A stretch of 64,000 nt of DNA, taken from assembly GCF_000621605.1 (NCBI RefSeq), contig NZ_JHXX01000001.1, positions 124,001 to 188,000 of the forward strand, read 5' to 3'. This DNA comes from Butyrivibrio sp. MC2021 (GTDB taxonomy: Bacteria; Bacillota; Clostridia; Lachnospirales; Lachnospiraceae). Shown here in pieces: positions 1-9,640 of the stretch (its first letter is position 1; each line of letters opens with the position of its first letter). The notes under the pieces were generated by a model. That model ran no database searches. It worked only from the letters and a program-made list of their open reading frames with translations, and was not told the DNA's origin. The position numbers were made by a program, and so were the translations under genes.

Positions 1-335
1 CCAGCATGATCACAGGCTCTATCGGAATGCTTCCAAGTGCTTCTCTTAATGACACTTCCTTTGGACTCTACGAGCCCAGCCACGGAAGTGCTCCTGACAT
101 TGCGGGACAGAACATTGCCAATCCTATTGCTACTATTCTTTCCGCAGCAATGATGCTCAGATACAGCTTCAACCTTGATAAAGAAGGTGATGCGATTGAA
201 AACGCAGTGAGAAAGGTTCTCGAAGAGGGCTATCGCACTGTGGATATTCTTCCCAAGACAGAAGAAAATAAATTTACCAGAACTGCTTGCAGTGAAATGG
301 GAGACCTGATTGCTGAACGAATCGTTAATAGCTAA
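1..335 (+). CDS. leuB: 3-isopropylmalate dehydrogenase, C-terminal part
   Basis: This is the C-terminal ~110 residues of LeuB, the NAD-dependent enzyme that oxidatively decarboxylates 3-isopropylmalate in leucine synthesis; the 5' part lies before the window. What is visible is the family stretch [21 protein letters not shown], which contributes to the cofactor-binding loop, followed by the typical C-terminal helices ending in a short IVNS tail. The frame is open to the left edge. The last 26 bases overlap the next gene's TTG start, which suggests translational coupling. The ilvD and ilvB genes that follow point to a leucine/isoleucine/valine operon. The family assignment is firm. Confidence 0.95.
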   Translation, partial: SMITGSIGMLPSASLNDTSFGLYEPSHGSAPDIAGQNIANPIATILSAAMMLRYSFNLDKEGDAIENAVRKVLEEGYRTVDILPKTEENKFTRTACSEMGDLIAERIVNS

Positions 336-2007
336 AACTGAAAAGAAGGTTTATGATTTTTTGCCCCATGAACCTGAAACAATATCGGTTACACTTTTTA
401 TCATAGGAATGACAGTTTATTATCTTTGGAGAATGTTTGCTATAACTCCGATATATGATGAACTGTATACATATTACAATTTTATCAGCAGAGGCCCATT
501 ATATGCGGCGCTTCACTGGACTATGCCGGACGATCATATAGGCTATGCTGTTATTGCTTCGCTTCTGAATCTGTTTGGGAATCCCTTTATAGGGCTTCGG
601 GGACTTTCATTTATTTGTGCTATAACTAATCTTATTCTTGTTTATAAGATTGCCGGAAGATATTATTCCCATGGACTTCCTTTGGCGGCTACCATTCTTT
701 ATGCTTCCATGAAGATGGTGAATGACTTCAGTGTACAGGGAAGAGGTTATACTCTTTCTATTACCTGTTTTCTCGCCAGCATTTATCTTCTGGGGGATGT
801 TTGCAGGGCCGGAGAGGATAAAAAGCCTCATTTTAAACTGCTGGGCTTTTTCATGATCCTTGGTATATATACAGTGCCGGTGAGTGTGCTGTGGGTAATT
901 CCTACCTGTGTTGCGGCTGTTTTCTTTCTTCTTGTTAACGGAATGAGAAGCAGCACGGTATATAAGGATAGTTCCGATAATGTTTATTATAAGAAGCTCA
1001 GAGGACTTCTTGGTGTAACGATTTCATCTGTTTTGATCACGACATTTTTGTATTCTGCTTTATGGTTGTCAATCGGCTCCAATGTGCTTCTTGCAGGCGA
1101 CAGATCCTTCGAAATGTATGACGGCCTTAAGACCTCGGTTCTTCTCAGAACCCCGGGAAAGGCCTGGTATACAGGGGCTGATATGATGATGTCCCAGGCT
1201 TATGTTCAGAGATTTAACGCTGAATCCTTCAGCAGGCAGTTCGGCAACTGGATATTTGATGTGCTTGAGAGAATAACCCCGGGTGTGAGCATGCTTGTTG
1301 TAATCTTTATTATCATTGGCATCACGGTTTTATTGGTGGAATGTGTAAGGCATTTTGAATATAGCAGAACAGTCATTAATCTTATTGTTATCTTTAATTT
1401 TTTGCTGGTGGGAGTGCTGCTTATAGTAAGGCATGAGCTTCCCTATGCGGAGAGTTTTTCTTTTGGCGGTGTACTGATATCGTTGTGTATCTGCGGTGTC
1501 CTTGAGAAGATCATCAATTTTGGCATACGCATACATAACAGTATTACCGGACATACCGAAGTGGAAAACCTTGCCCACAGAGAAATAGAAGTGATGGGCA
1601 AAAATGAAAAGTGGTATCATTCAATGCTGGTCTATGTGCCGGTTTTCCTGATTTTTGTATATTTTCTTTTCAGAGCCTCAAGCCCTGAGTTTAATATGCA
1701 GATGGGAGATAGGGAGAATGATCTTTTTAACTCCATGTATGTGGCAAATATAGACAGCAGAGAGAATATTGCTGCCATAGACTGCGATGAAAGATATCTT
1801 CTTAAGTTCGGATGGGATATAGATTGCCTCAATACTACCGTTACGGGGTGTGATCTTGTTATCCTGGATAAGGTTCTTCTGGAAGATGAATATGCAGGTG
1901 AAAATCATTGGAAATTCTATGTGTTTCATGATGATATCGATTGGGATTATCTTGAGACAATGCATGTAAAATATGAAAATGAAAACTTTTTGGTTTATAC
2001 AAAGTAA
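310..2007 (+). CDS. multi-spanning membrane protein, GT39/PMT-like glycosyltransferase
   Basis: A 565-residue integral membrane protein. After a ~25-residue cytoplasmic start, roughly ten hydrophobic segments run to about residue 460, followed by a soluble tail of ~100 residues. The first extracytoplasmic loop carries an acidic DE pair ([10 protein letters not shown]), and a second loop has QGRGYTL; this arrangement resembles polyprenyl-phosphate-sugar dependent transferases of the PMT/ArnT superfamily. The likely start is TTG at 310 with GGAG at 300-303 inside leuB; no better in-frame start lies before the first membrane segment. A sugar transferase is unexpected between leuB and ilvD, and nothing in the sequence gives its acceptor. 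The superfamily call is by pattern only, and the exact activity is unknown. Confidence 0.6.
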   Translation: MLNESLIAKTEKKVYDFLPHEPETISVTLFIIGMTVYYLWRMFAITPIYDELYTYYNFISRGPLYAALHWTMPDDHIGYAVIASLLNLFGNPFIGLRGLSFICAITNLILVYKIAGRYYSHGLPLAATILYASMKMVNDFSVQGRGYTLSITCFLASIYLLGDVCRAGEDKKPHFKLLGFFMILGIYTVPVSVLWVIPTCVAAVFFLLVNGMRSSTVYKDSSDNVYYKKLRGLLGVTISSVLITTFLYSALWLSIGSNVLLAGDRSFEMYDGLKTSVLLRTPGKAWYTGADMMMSQAYVQRFNAESFSRQFGNWIFDVLERITPGVSMLVVIFIIIGITVLLVECVRHFEYSRTVINLIVIFNFLLVGVLLIVRHELPYAESFSFGGVLISLCICGVLEKIINFGIRIHNSITGHTEVENLAHREIEVMGKNEKWYHSMLVYVPVFLIFVYFLFRASSPEFNMQMGDRENDLFNSMYVANIDSRENIAAIDCDERYLLKFGWDIDCLNTTVTGCDLVILDKVLLEDEYAGENHWKFYVFHDDIDWDYLETMHVKYENENFLVYTK

Positions 2008-2019
2008 AGGAGAGAGAAT

Positions 2020-3702
2020 ATGGCTATGAATAGCGACAGAGTTATGGAAGGCCTTCAGCAGGCCCCTCACAGAAGTTTATTTAATGCCCTTGGTTTTACC
2101 GAAGAAGAGAGAAGAAAGCCTCTTATCGGTATTGTTAGCTCATATAATGAGATCGTTCCGGGACATATGAACCTTGATAAGATCACTGAGGCTGTTAAGC
2201 TTGCCGTTGCAGAGGCAGGAGGTATGCCTGTTGTTGTTCCTGCAATCGCAGTTTGTGACGGTATTGCCATGGGACATATCGGAATGAAGTATTCACTGGT
2301 TACCAGAGATCTTATTGCTGACTCAACAGAGTGTCTTGCAAAGGCCCATGCTTTTGATGGTATGGTCTGCATTCCTAACTGCGATAAGAATGTACCCGGT
2401 CTTCTTATGGCTGCGGCTCGTGTTAATATTCCTACCGTATTTGTTTCTGGCGGTCCTATGATGGCAGGCAGAGTTGATGGTCACAAGACTTCACTTTCTT
2501 CAATGTTTGAGGCTGTAGGATCTGTATCCGCAGGCAAGATGACCAATGCAAAGCTCTGCGAATATGAAGAAAAAGCTTGTCCTACCTGTGGTTCATGTTC
2601 AGGTATGTACACAGCCAATTCCATGAACTGCCTTACAGAGACCATCGGTATGGGACTTCCCGGAAACGGAACAATCCCTGCTGTATATTCAGCCCGCATC
2701 AGACTTGCAAAGCGTGCAGGATACGCTGTTATGAATCTTATCGAGAAGAATATCAGACCAAGAGATATCATGACAAAAGAAGCATTTATGAATGCCCTTG
2801 CTCTTGATATGGCTCTCGGATGCTCTACAAATACAATGCTTCATCTTCCTGCAATTGCCCATGAGGCAGGAGTTGAGCTCAATATGGAGATTGCTAACGA
2901 AGTTTCCAGCAAAACTCCTAATCTTTGCCATCTTGCACCTGCAGGCCCTACATACATGGAGGATCTCAATGAGGCAGGCGGCGTTCTTGCTGTTATGGCA
3001 GAGCTTAATAAGAAGAACCTTATAAATACAGATCTTATTACTGTTACAGGTAAGACTATCAAGGAGAATATTGAGGGTGTTACAAATCTCAATCCTGAAG
3101 TAATCAGACCTATCGAGAATCCATATATGCAGACCGGCGGTATTGCAGTGCTTAAGGGCAACCTTGCTCCTGATACCGGAATTGTCAAGAAGTCTGCTGT
3201 TGCTCCTGAGATGATGACCCACGAAGGTCCTGCAAGAGTATTTGACTGCGAAGAGGATGCTATCGCAGCTATTCTCGGCGGCAAGATCGTTGAAGGTGAC
3301 GTAGTTGTTATCAGATATGAAGGACCTAAGGGCGGCCCGGGAATGAGAGAAATGCTCAATCCTACTTCTGCCATTGCCGGAATGGGACTTGGATCAACAG
3401 TTGCGCTTATCACTGATGGAAGATTTTCCGGTGCCAGCAGAGGAGCTTCCATCGGACATGTTTCTCCTGAGGCTGCTGTGGGCGGACCTATCGCTCTTGT
3501 GGAAGAGGGAGATATCATCAGCATTGATATTCCTAACAATGCTCTCAATGTTAAAGTATCTGATGAAGAACTGGCTGCAAGAAAGGCTAAATGGCAGCCC
3601 AGAGAGCCTAAGGTTACTACCGGTTACCTTGCAAGATACAGAGAACTTGTTACCAGCGGAAACAGAGGAGCAATCCTTGAGATTCCCGGTACATCCAAAT
3701 AA
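2020..3702 (+). CDS. ilvD: dihydroxy-acid dehydratase
   Basis: IlvD, 560 residues, dehydrates 2,3-dihydroxy-isovalerate and 2,3-dihydroxy-3-methylvalerate to the 2-keto acids of valine and isoleucine synthesis. Iron-sulfur ligands of the IlvD/Edd family are visible: the Cys of VCDGIAMGH, the Cys of PNCDKNVPG, and [14 protein letters not shown]. The C-terminal swivelling domain has [11 protein letters not shown] and [10 protein letters not shown]. Length matches the family. The start at 2020 follows GGAG at 2009-2012 with good spacing. It lies 12 bases after the membrane protein and 27 bases before ilvB, so the genes are probably cotranscribed. The Fe-S cluster makes the enzyme oxygen-sensitive, in keeping with an anaerobe. 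Confidence 0.97.
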   Translation: MAMNSDRVMEGLQQAPHRSLFNALGFTEEERRKPLIGIVSSYNEIVPGHMNLDKITEAVKLAVAEAGGMPVVVPAIAVCDGIAMGHIGMKYSLVTRDLIADSTECLAKAHAFDGMVCIPNCDKNVPGLLMAAARVNIPTVFVSGGPMMAGRVDGHKTSLSSMFEAVGSVSAGKMTNAKLCEYEEKACPTCGSCSGMYTANSMNCLTETIGMGLPGNGTIPAVYSARIRLAKRAGYAVMNLIEKNIRPRDIMTKEAFMNALALDMALGCSTNTMLHLPAIAHEAGVELNMEIANEVSSKTPNLCHLAPAGPTYMEDLNEAGGVLAVMAELNKKNLINTDLITVTGKTIKENIEGVTNLNPEVIRPIENPYMQTGGIAVLKGNLAPDTGIVKKSAVAPEMMTHEGPARVFDCEEDAIAAILGGKIVEGDVVVIRYEGPKGGPGMREMLNPTSAIAGMGLGSTVALITDGRFSGASRGASIGHVSPEAAVGGPIALVEEGDIISIDIPNNALNVKVSDEELAARKAKWQPREPKVTTGYLARYRELVTSGNRGAILEIPGTSK

Positions 3703-3729
3703 TTATTGCCAAACGAGGAGTGTGAAAAA

Positions 3730-5421
3730 ATGCAGCTTACTGGAGCACAGATTGTTCTTGAGTGCCTGAAGGAACAGAGTGTTGATACTGTTTTCGGTTA
3801 TCCCGGCGGAACAATCCTTAATATCTACGATGAACTTTACAAACAGCAGGACAATTTCCTGCATATAAGAACTTCCCACGAGCAGGGAGCTGCTCATGCG
3901 GCTGACGGCTATGCAAGGTCCACCGGCAAGGTAGGTGTCTGCATGGCTACATCAGGCCCCGGTTCCACCAATCTGGTAACCGGTATTGCCTCAGCCTATA
4001 TGGACTCAGTGCCCATGGTGGCTATCACCTGTAACGTTAACCTGCCTCTTCTTGGCAAGGACACTTTCCAGGAGGTTGATATTGCCGGCATTACAATGCC
4101 TATTACCAAGCATGGTTACATTGTCAAGGATGTTAAGGATCTTGCTGATACCCTGAGAAAGGCCTTCAAGATCGCCAAGACCGGTCGTCCGGGCCCTGTG
4201 CTTGTGGATATTACCAAGGATGTTACAGCTGCAAAATGTGACTATCACAAGGTACAGATCACTGATGAAGAGCCTGAGAAGAAATATACCCAGGATGAGA
4301 TTGCCAATGCGGTTAAGATGATCAAGGCTGCCAAGAGACCCTTCATTTATGTGGGCGGCGGTGCTGTTATTTCAGGAGCTTCCAAGGAACTTAAAAAGTT
4401 TGCTGAGCTTATCGATGCTCCCGTATGCGATACTCTGATGGGTAAAGGAGCATTTGACGGAACTCACAAGCTCTATACCGGAATGATTGGCATGCATGGA
4501 ACAAAGACTTCTAATTTCGGAGTTTCTGAGTGCGACCTTCTTATTACACTTGGTGCCAGATTCTCAGACAGAGTTACGGGAAATGCCAAGACCTTTGCTT
4601 CAAAGGCTAAGATTTTGCAGATAGATATCGATGCAGCAGAGATCAACAAGAATGTTCGTGTTAATTATGCCATTGTTGGAGATCTCAAACAGGTTCTTGC
4701 AGATATTAACAGTAAGCTTGATAAACTTGACCACAAGGAATGGATCGAAAAGATCAACGATTATAAGAAAAAGTTCCCGCTTTCATACGAGACTGACAAG
4801 CTTACCTGCCCTTATATCATCGAGGAACTTGATAAACTTACAAAGGGAAATGCTATTATTTCCACCGATGTAGGCCAGCACCAGATGTGGGCTGCTCAAT
4901 ACTATAAGTTCAAAAATCCCAGAACCTTCCTTACATCCGGCGGTTTGGGTACCATGGGCTACGGACTTGGAGCCTGCATAGGCGCACAGGTCGGTAATCC
5001 TGATAAGCTTTGCGTAAACATTGCAGGCGACGGATGCTTCAGAATGAACATGAACGAGATGGCTACTGCATCACGATACAACCTTCCGATAATTGAGATC
5101 GTCATTAACAACAACGTTCTTGGAATGGTAAGACAGTGGCAGACCCTGTTTTATTCAAAGCATTATTCTCAGACTATTTTTGAGGATAAGGTTGATTACT
5201 GCAAGGTGGCTGAGGGCTTGGGATGTGAAGCTATTCGCATTACCAAGAAATCCGAGGTGGTACCTGCCCTTAAGAAGGCTATTGCTTCCAAGAGCCCTGT
5301 GCTTCTTGATTGCATTATAGAAGAGGATGACAAGGTATTCCCGATGGTATCTCCGGGAGCATCCTTAAGTGAGACCTTCGATGCTAAAGACCTTGAGCAG
5401 AAGACCAAAGCTGATAAGTAA
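3730..5421 (+). CDS. ilvB: acetolactate synthase, large (catalytic) subunit
   Basis: IlvB, 563 residues, a thiamine-diphosphate enzyme that condenses pyruvate with pyruvate or 2-ketobutyrate, the first common step of valine and isoleucine synthesis. The N-terminal domain carries the catalytic Glu region (SHEQGAAHAADGYAR); the C-terminal TPP-binding domain has GDG followed about 25 residues later by NNN, plus the VRQWQ stretch. The start is the ATG at 3730 after GAGGAG (3715-3720); an upstream TTG at 3706 would add eight unlikely residues. No ilvN-like regulatory subunit gene follows, so it must lie elsewhere or be absent. A promoter and unrelated genes follow directly, so the operon probably ends here. 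Confidence 0.96.
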   Translation: MQLTGAQIVLECLKEQSVDTVFGYPGGTILNIYDELYKQQDNFLHIRTSHEQGAAHAADGYARSTGKVGVCMATSGPGSTNLVTGIASAYMDSVPMVAITCNVNLPLLGKDTFQEVDIAGITMPITKHGYIVKDVKDLADTLRKAFKIAKTGRPGPVLVDITKDVTAAKCDYHKVQITDEEPEKKYTQDEIANAVKMIKAAKRPFIYVGGGAVISGASKELKKFAELIDAPVCDTLMGKGAFDGTHKLYTGMIGMHGTKTSNFGVSECDLLITLGARFSDRVTGNAKTFASKAKILQIDIDAAEINKNVRVNYAIVGDLKQVLADINSKLDKLDHKEWIEKINDYKKKFPLSYETDKLTCPYIIEELDKLTKGNAIISTDVGQHQMWAAQYYKFKNPRTFLTSGGLGTMGYGLGACIGAQVGNPDKLCVNIAGDGCFRMNMNEMATASRYNLPIIEIVINNNVLGMVRQWQTLFYSKHYSQTIFEDKVDYCKVAEGLGCEAIRITKKSEVVPALKKAIASKSPVLLDCIIEEDDKVFPMVSPGASLSETFDAKDLEQKTKADK

Positions 5422-5425
5422 GTAT

Positions 5426-5468
5426 TTGACATATATGGATGCACAGCTATATAAATAGCGGTGCATCC
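5426..5468 (+). promoter_or_regulatory. sigma-A promoter overlaid by a long palindrome (operator candidate)
   Basis: TTGACA at 5426-5431 and TATAAA at 5450-5455 are separated by 18 bases. An inverted repeat with arms GGATGCAC (5437-5444) and GTGCATCC (5461-5468) plus inner arms GCTAT/ATAGC around ATAA is centred on the -10 element. No T-tract follows, so an operator fits better than a terminator. It would control the L,D-transpeptidase and perhaps glgX. The binding protein is unknown. Confidence 0.6.
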
Positions 5469-5491
5469 TATGTTGCCGTTATGGGGAGTAT

Positions 5492-7009
5492 ATGAAAAAA
5501 GGTATTAAGATATTCGGATTATTCCTGGCAATTGGCCTGGTAATACTGGCTGGCCTGTACGTTTTGCTGGGATATTATTATACTGACGGATTTCCTTGTT
5601 TTACCTGGATAAATGGAATTTATTGCACCGGTAAGACTGTGGAGGAACTCAATAAGGAACTGGTGGCCCAGTTTGAACTGCAGGACTTTACTATTAAAGC
5701 TGCAGAGGGAAAAAAGCTGGTGATAACACCTTCCGATGTTGATCTCAAGGTCGATTATACCGCATCTCTTGACAGATTCCTTGAGGAATCCAATCCCTAT
5801 GCCTGGGGAATCAATGTTTTCAAAAATCTGATAATCCAATACGAACCTGATATAACTTATGACAGGGCGAAGCTCCTTGATAAGGTGGCTGCCTGGGATA
5901 TTTTCGAAGAAAAGGAAATTAGGAGTGTCACCATCGTAAGGGGTGAGGGCTACGAACTGGTTAATGAACTGAATAAGGTGCCGAATAAAGAGAATATTCT
6001 CGAAGCGGTGAATCTTTCTTTTGACAGCGGGAAAAAGATACTTGATCTCACTGAAAAAGATGGCTGCTATGTGGATCTTCCCCTTTCCGAAAAAGATAAG
6101 AATACCCTTAAGATATTTGAGAAGCTTGATGATGTACAGACCTGCGGAATTACTTATTCTGTTCTGGGGACAGAGATAGCGGCGGATAAATCCGTTGTTT
6201 CCGACTGGATACTTACGGATAGAGACCTTTCTGATGCTGTTTTGGAGGAAGTGGATAAAAAAACTCCCGGTGTAGGGCTTTTTATCGCCGGAGACAGGGA
6301 GATCATCAATCTTTCGGAAGAGAGCATATTCAATGAGGACGGATTTTTGTTTGACAGCGACGGAAATCTTCTGATCAGCGAAAGAAAGATGTATGAGTTT
6401 CTTAAGAATATAGAGGATACTTACGATACCTCATGGTGCATGGAAAATTACAGAAACGGCACCGGCACTGAGATTGTTCTTCGCGATAATTCCAAGGGAA
6501 AAGGCAATCTTATTGAAATTGATGATGAGTTTGATTATCTCAAGGCTGCTTTTATGGGAAATACTCATAAAAAGCCTGTTACCAGAGACCTGGCTGTGGT
6601 GGACGGAATAATATCCTTTGACGCGGCTGAGAAGCTTGGAAATACCTATATCGAAGTGGATATGGGCAAGCAGGAGCTCCACTACTATGTGGATGGCGAG
6701 ATCAATATGGAATTTCCCGTTGTTACAGGTAATATCAATAGAGGCAGAGGTACACCTGCCGGGATCTACAATGTCTACAATAAGCGCTATCACACATATT
6801 TGCGAGGTGTAGACTATGTTTCCTATGTTAATTACTGGCTTGGTGTTAACAAGGGGGTAGGCATCCATGATGCCAATTGGAGAAGCAAATTTGGTGAGGA
6901 AATTTATAAAAGGGACGGCTCCCATGGCTGCATAAACTGTCCTGAATCTCAAGTCAGTCAGTTGTGGGAAGTTGTTGATGTAGGAACGCCGGTTGTGTTG
7001 TATTATTAA
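5492..7009 (+). CDS. L,D-transpeptidase (YkuD family), membrane-anchored
   Basis: A 505-residue cell-wall enzyme. One N-terminal hydrophobic segment (about residues 5-27) anchors it, the middle part resembles the repeated putative peptidoglycan-binding domains found in Gram-positive L,D-transpeptidases, and the last ~120 residues form the YkuD domain. The active-site motif SHGCINC is intact, with catalytic Cys480 and His478, and an upstream IHD histidine. Such enzymes make 3-3 crosslinks or attach proteins to peptidoglycan using a thioester on the Cys. The start at 5492 has GGAG only about three bases upstream, which is tight. The gene has its own promoter with a palindrome at 5426-5468 and lies 38 bases before glgX, although a functional link to glycogen is not obvious. 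Confidence 0.9.
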   Translation: MKKGIKIFGLFLAIGLVILAGLYVLLGYYYTDGFPCFTWINGIYCTGKTVEELNKELVAQFELQDFTIKAAEGKKLVITPSDVDLKVDYTASLDRFLEESNPYAWGINVFKNLIIQYEPDITYDRAKLLDKVAAWDIFEEKEIRSVTIVRGEGYELVNELNKVPNKENILEAVNLSFDSGKKILDLTEKDGCYVDLPLSEKDKNTLKIFEKLDDVQTCGITYSVLGTEIAADKSVVSDWILTDRDLSDAVLEEVDKKTPGVGLFIAGDREIINLSEESIFNEDGFLFDSDGNLLISERKMYEFLKNIEDTYDTSWCMENYRNGTGTEIVLRDNSKGKGNLIEIDDEFDYLKAAFMGNTHKKPVTRDLAVVDGIISFDAAEKLGNTYIEVDMGKQELHYYVDGEINMEFPVVTGNINRGRGTPAGIYNVYNKRYHTYLRGVDYVSYVNYWLGVNKGVGIHDANWRSKFGEEIYKRDGSHGCINCPESQVSQLWEVVDVGTPVVLYY

Positions 7010-7047
7010 TATAACCATTTGTCTGTTTTCAATAGTGAGGCGTATCC

Positions 7048-9132
7048 ATGAGACTTGTTGATACTTTTCCTACCAACAAGATAAAAGGGCTTGAATACTG
7101 TATTGGACGTATTCTGCCCTTTGGAGCAACCGTAATTGACGGCGGAGTTAATTTCAGTATTTATTCTACGGAAGCAAAGAGCTGCACTTTGCTTCTTTTC
7201 CATCATGGCGCCAAGAAGCCCTTTGTGGAAATTCCATTTCCCGAAGAGTTCAGGATCGGCGATGTCTATACCATGATGGTATTTGGTTTTAACATAGAGA
7301 CCACTGAGTATGGCTATAGATTTGACGGTGAATATGCACCGGAAAAGGGACTTAGATATGATAAGACCAAAGTCCTTTTGGATCCTTACGCCAAGTCTGT
7401 TTCCGGACGTTCTGTCTGGGGAAAAACTCCTAAAGATGATGATTTTCAGCATAGAGGGCAGTTTGTCCGCGAGGACTTCGACTGGGCAGGAGATAAGCCT
7501 CTGGAGCTGCTTCAGCAGGAACTTATTATCTATGAGATGCATGTCAGGTCTTTTACAAAGCACTCATCAAGCGGCGTTAAGTACAAAGGAACTTACACCG
7601 GTATTATCGAGAAAATTCCCTATTTGAAAGAGCTGGGTATAAACTGTATCGAGCTTATGCCTATATTTGAATTTGACGAATTTGAAAACTCCAGGCAGTT
7701 TGGCGATAAAAAGCTTATGAACTACTGGGGCTATTCAACTGTGGCCTTTTTTGCTCCCAAGGCGGGATATGCTGCTTCGGCCCCTTTTGGTATGGAGGCT
7801 GATGAACTTAAGAATATGATCAAGCATCTCCATAAAAATGGAATAGAAGTGATACTTGATGTGGTGTTTAACCATACTGCAGAGGGAAATGAGAATGGGC
7901 CATATATATCCTTCAGGGGCATCGACAACAGGAACTATTACCTGCTTACTCCTGACGGATTCTATTACAATTTCAGCGGCTGCGGAAATACCATGAACTG
8001 TAATAACCCTGTGGTGAGGAATTTTATACTTGATTGCCTAAGATACTGGGTTTCTGCTTATCATGTGGACGGCTTCAGATTTGACCTGGCTTCGATTTTG
8101 TCCAGGGATGAAAATGGTAATCCAATGATGAATCCGCCGCTTTTGGAGAGTCTTGCCTATGATGCGGTTCTTGGGAAAAGTGTGCTTATTGCGGAGGCCT
8201 GGGACGCAGGAGGATTATATCAGGTGGGAAGCTTTCCTTCATACAACAGGTGGGCTGAATGGAACGGAAAATATCGCGACGCAGTGAGACGTTTTGTAAA
8301 AGGAGATGCAGATGCAGCTCCTGAGCTGTACAGGCGCATTAAGGGTTCTGATGATCTGTATGGCAAAGAAAGTCCGGTGCTTTCTGTGAACTTCATAACC
8401 TGCCATGACGGATTTACTCTTAATGACCTGGTTTCATATAATGAAAAGCACAACCTTGATAACGGCGAAAACAATATGGACGGCAGCAATGATAACTACA
8501 GCTGGAACTGCGGTGTGGAAGGAGAGAGCGATGATCCTGCAGTGAAGGAACTCAGGCTTCGCCAGATGAAGAATTTTATGACCATTCTTCTTACCAGCAG
8601 GGGAGTTCCCATGCTACTTTCAGGAGATGAGTTTGCCAATTCCCAAAAGGGCAATAACAATGCATACTGTCAGGATAATGATATTTCATACCTAAGCTGG
8701 AATGATCTGGAGACTTCAGACGACCTGCATCAATATGTCACAGCACTTATTGCCTTCAGAAAAGAGCACCCTGTCCTAATGTCCCCGGATTATGATTTCG
8801 GACCCAACGGAACCGGTTATCCGGAACTTTCATTCCACAGCCCTACCCCCTGGACTCTGGACGAAAGCGCACCCAACCTGACCTTCGCCTATCTCTACGC
8901 CGAAGATCACAAAAAATTTAACACCAAAAAGGACACCTTCATATACATTTTAGTCAATTCCTACTGGAAAAATGTAAATTTCTCCCTACCAATCATTCCT
9001 GAAAAAATGAATTGGTACATAAAATTTGATTCAAATTCCTTAAAAAATACCTCCAAAAAGCCACAAAAATATTCCTCCAAAGAATCAATTATATTACCTC
9101 CACGCTCCACAATTATCCTCATCGCTTGCTAA
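7048..9132 (+). CDS. glgX: glycogen debranching enzyme, GH13 isoamylase/GlgX type
   Basis: A 694-residue cytoplasmic alpha-1,6-glucosidase of the GlgX/isoamylase branch of GH13, expected to remove short side chains during glycogen breakdown. Residues 1-120 form the CBM48-like N domain; the catalytic barrel follows with DVVFNHT (region I), DGFRFDLA with nucleophile Asp346, IAEAWD with acid/base Glu383, and CHDGFTL with Asp454. All catalytic residues are present, unlike the GlgB-like protein at 13305. Length is close to E. coli GlgX (657). The last ~100 codons look different from the rest, first rich in C-ending codons and then in A. A terminator follows at 9208. No signal peptide is seen. Confidence 0.93.
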   Translation: MRLVDTFPTNKIKGLEYCIGRILPFGATVIDGGVNFSIYSTEAKSCTLLLFHHGAKKPFVEIPFPEEFRIGDVYTMMVFGFNIETTEYGYRFDGEYAPEKGLRYDKTKVLLDPYAKSVSGRSVWGKTPKDDDFQHRGQFVREDFDWAGDKPLELLQQELIIYEMHVRSFTKHSSSGVKYKGTYTGIIEKIPYLKELGINCIELMPIFEFDEFENSRQFGDKKLMNYWGYSTVAFFAPKAGYAASAPFGMEADELKNMIKHLHKNGIEVILDVVFNHTAEGNENGPYISFRGIDNRNYYLLTPDGFYYNFSGCGNTMNCNNPVVRNFILDCLRYWVSAYHVDGFRFDLASILSRDENGNPMMNPPLLESLAYDAVLGKSVLIAEAWDAGGLYQVGSFPSYNRWAEWNGKYRDAVRRFVKGDADAAPELYRRIKGSDDLYGKESPVLSVNFITCHDGFTLNDLVSYNEKHNLDNGENNMDGSNDNYSWNCGVEGESDDPAVKELRLRQMKNFMTILLTSRGVPMLLSGDEFANSQKGNNNAYCQDNDISYLSWNDLETSDDLHQYVTALIAFRKEHPVLMSPDYDFGPNGTGYPELSFHSPTPWTLDESAPNLTFAYLYAEDHKKFNTKKDTFIYILVNSYWKNVNFSLPIIPEKMNWYIKFDSNSLKNTSKKPQKYSSKESIILPPRSTIILIAC

Positions 9133-9207
9133 TAATCACCACCAAACCAATCTTTTTGTCTTGTCTCTCATAATCCACTGAAGCTCAGTAAATATCTACC
9201 ATTCCAC

Positions 9208-9253
9208 GGCTAAAGTCACCGGAAATATGACCTCTGACTTTAGCCTTTTTAAT
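9208..9253 (+). terminator. rho-independent terminator after glgX
   Basis: Perfect 11-bp arms GGCTAAAGTCA (9208-9218) and TGACTTTAGCC (9235-9245) are followed directly by a T-rich tract. It closes the L,D-transpeptidase/glgX unit, 75 bases after the glgX stop. Confidence 0.85.
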
Positions 9254-9329
9254 TTAATAATCTTTTAATTTTACTTCCTCAAATCCTTGTACTAAAATAT
9301 TAAATAACATCAATTATGGAATCACGTTC

Positions 9330-9357
9330 TTGACAAAATCTGTAACGAGGGTACAAT
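9330..9357 (+). promoter_or_regulatory. sigma-A promoter of the serC-serA transcript
   Basis: A consensus -35 TTGACA (9330-9335) and -10 TACAAT (9352-9357) are 16 bases apart. Transcription would start near 9364, leaving an untranslated leader of about 275 bases before the serC start codon. Confidence 0.7.
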
Positions 9358-9364
9358 GATATTA

Positions 9365-9640
9365 GTTTATTGATTTAAAAGTTCAACTTACTAAAGTATA
9401 TATGCGCTGGCGTAGTGTGAAAAAGGCAGGATCCCGGGGATTTCAAATCTATGTTCTAAGTTGAGCGATTTTAGGGCTACGGAGATGAAACCAAAAAAAT
9501 TAAATGCCCCGCATTTGATTTTTTGTTCAGGGTTCAGCGGAGTGTTTAGCACTATGAGTGAGACTTGGAACATAATTTGGAAGCACCGGGGCATGTATTT
9601 TTTACACAAGCCAATCACAAAATTTAGGAGGAGTAGTAAA
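9365..9640 (+). ncRNA. structured leader of serC with mutually exclusive pairings (riboswitch/attenuator candidate)
   Basis: A 275-base untranslated region. Arms GTTCAACTTA (9381-9390) and TAAGTTGAGC (9457-9466) pair over 10 bp. A short hairpin AAATGC/GCATTT (9502-9516) is followed by GATTTTTT, as in an intrinsic terminator. Competing pairings exist: 9450-9461 with 9563-9574 over 12 bp with one G-U, which breaks the first stem, and ATGCCCCG (9504-9511) with CGGGGCAT (9587-9594), which breaks the terminator. The last two would cross as a pseudoknot. No T-box consensus or known riboswitch core was recognised. A role in controlling serine synthesis is inferred. Confidence 0.5.

Noticed and set aside
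2841..3548. 235-residue open frame on the minus strand across ilvD
   Set aside because: It is antisense to a well-conserved gene, has no recognisable protein features or ribosome site, and arises from codon bias.
5437..5468. Terminator of ilvB
   Set aside because: The palindrome has no T-tract and is centred on a -10 element, so an operator reading fits better.
9520..9600. T-box leader for serine
   Set aside because: The antiterminator consensus AGGGTGGNACCGCG is not present; only loose fragments such as GCACCGGGG occur.
9461..9640. 60-residue N-terminal extension of SerC in the same frame
   Set aside because: The segment is not SerC-like, contains the attenuator-type structures, and the TTG at 9641 has a strong AGGAGGAG site directly before the family's conserved start.
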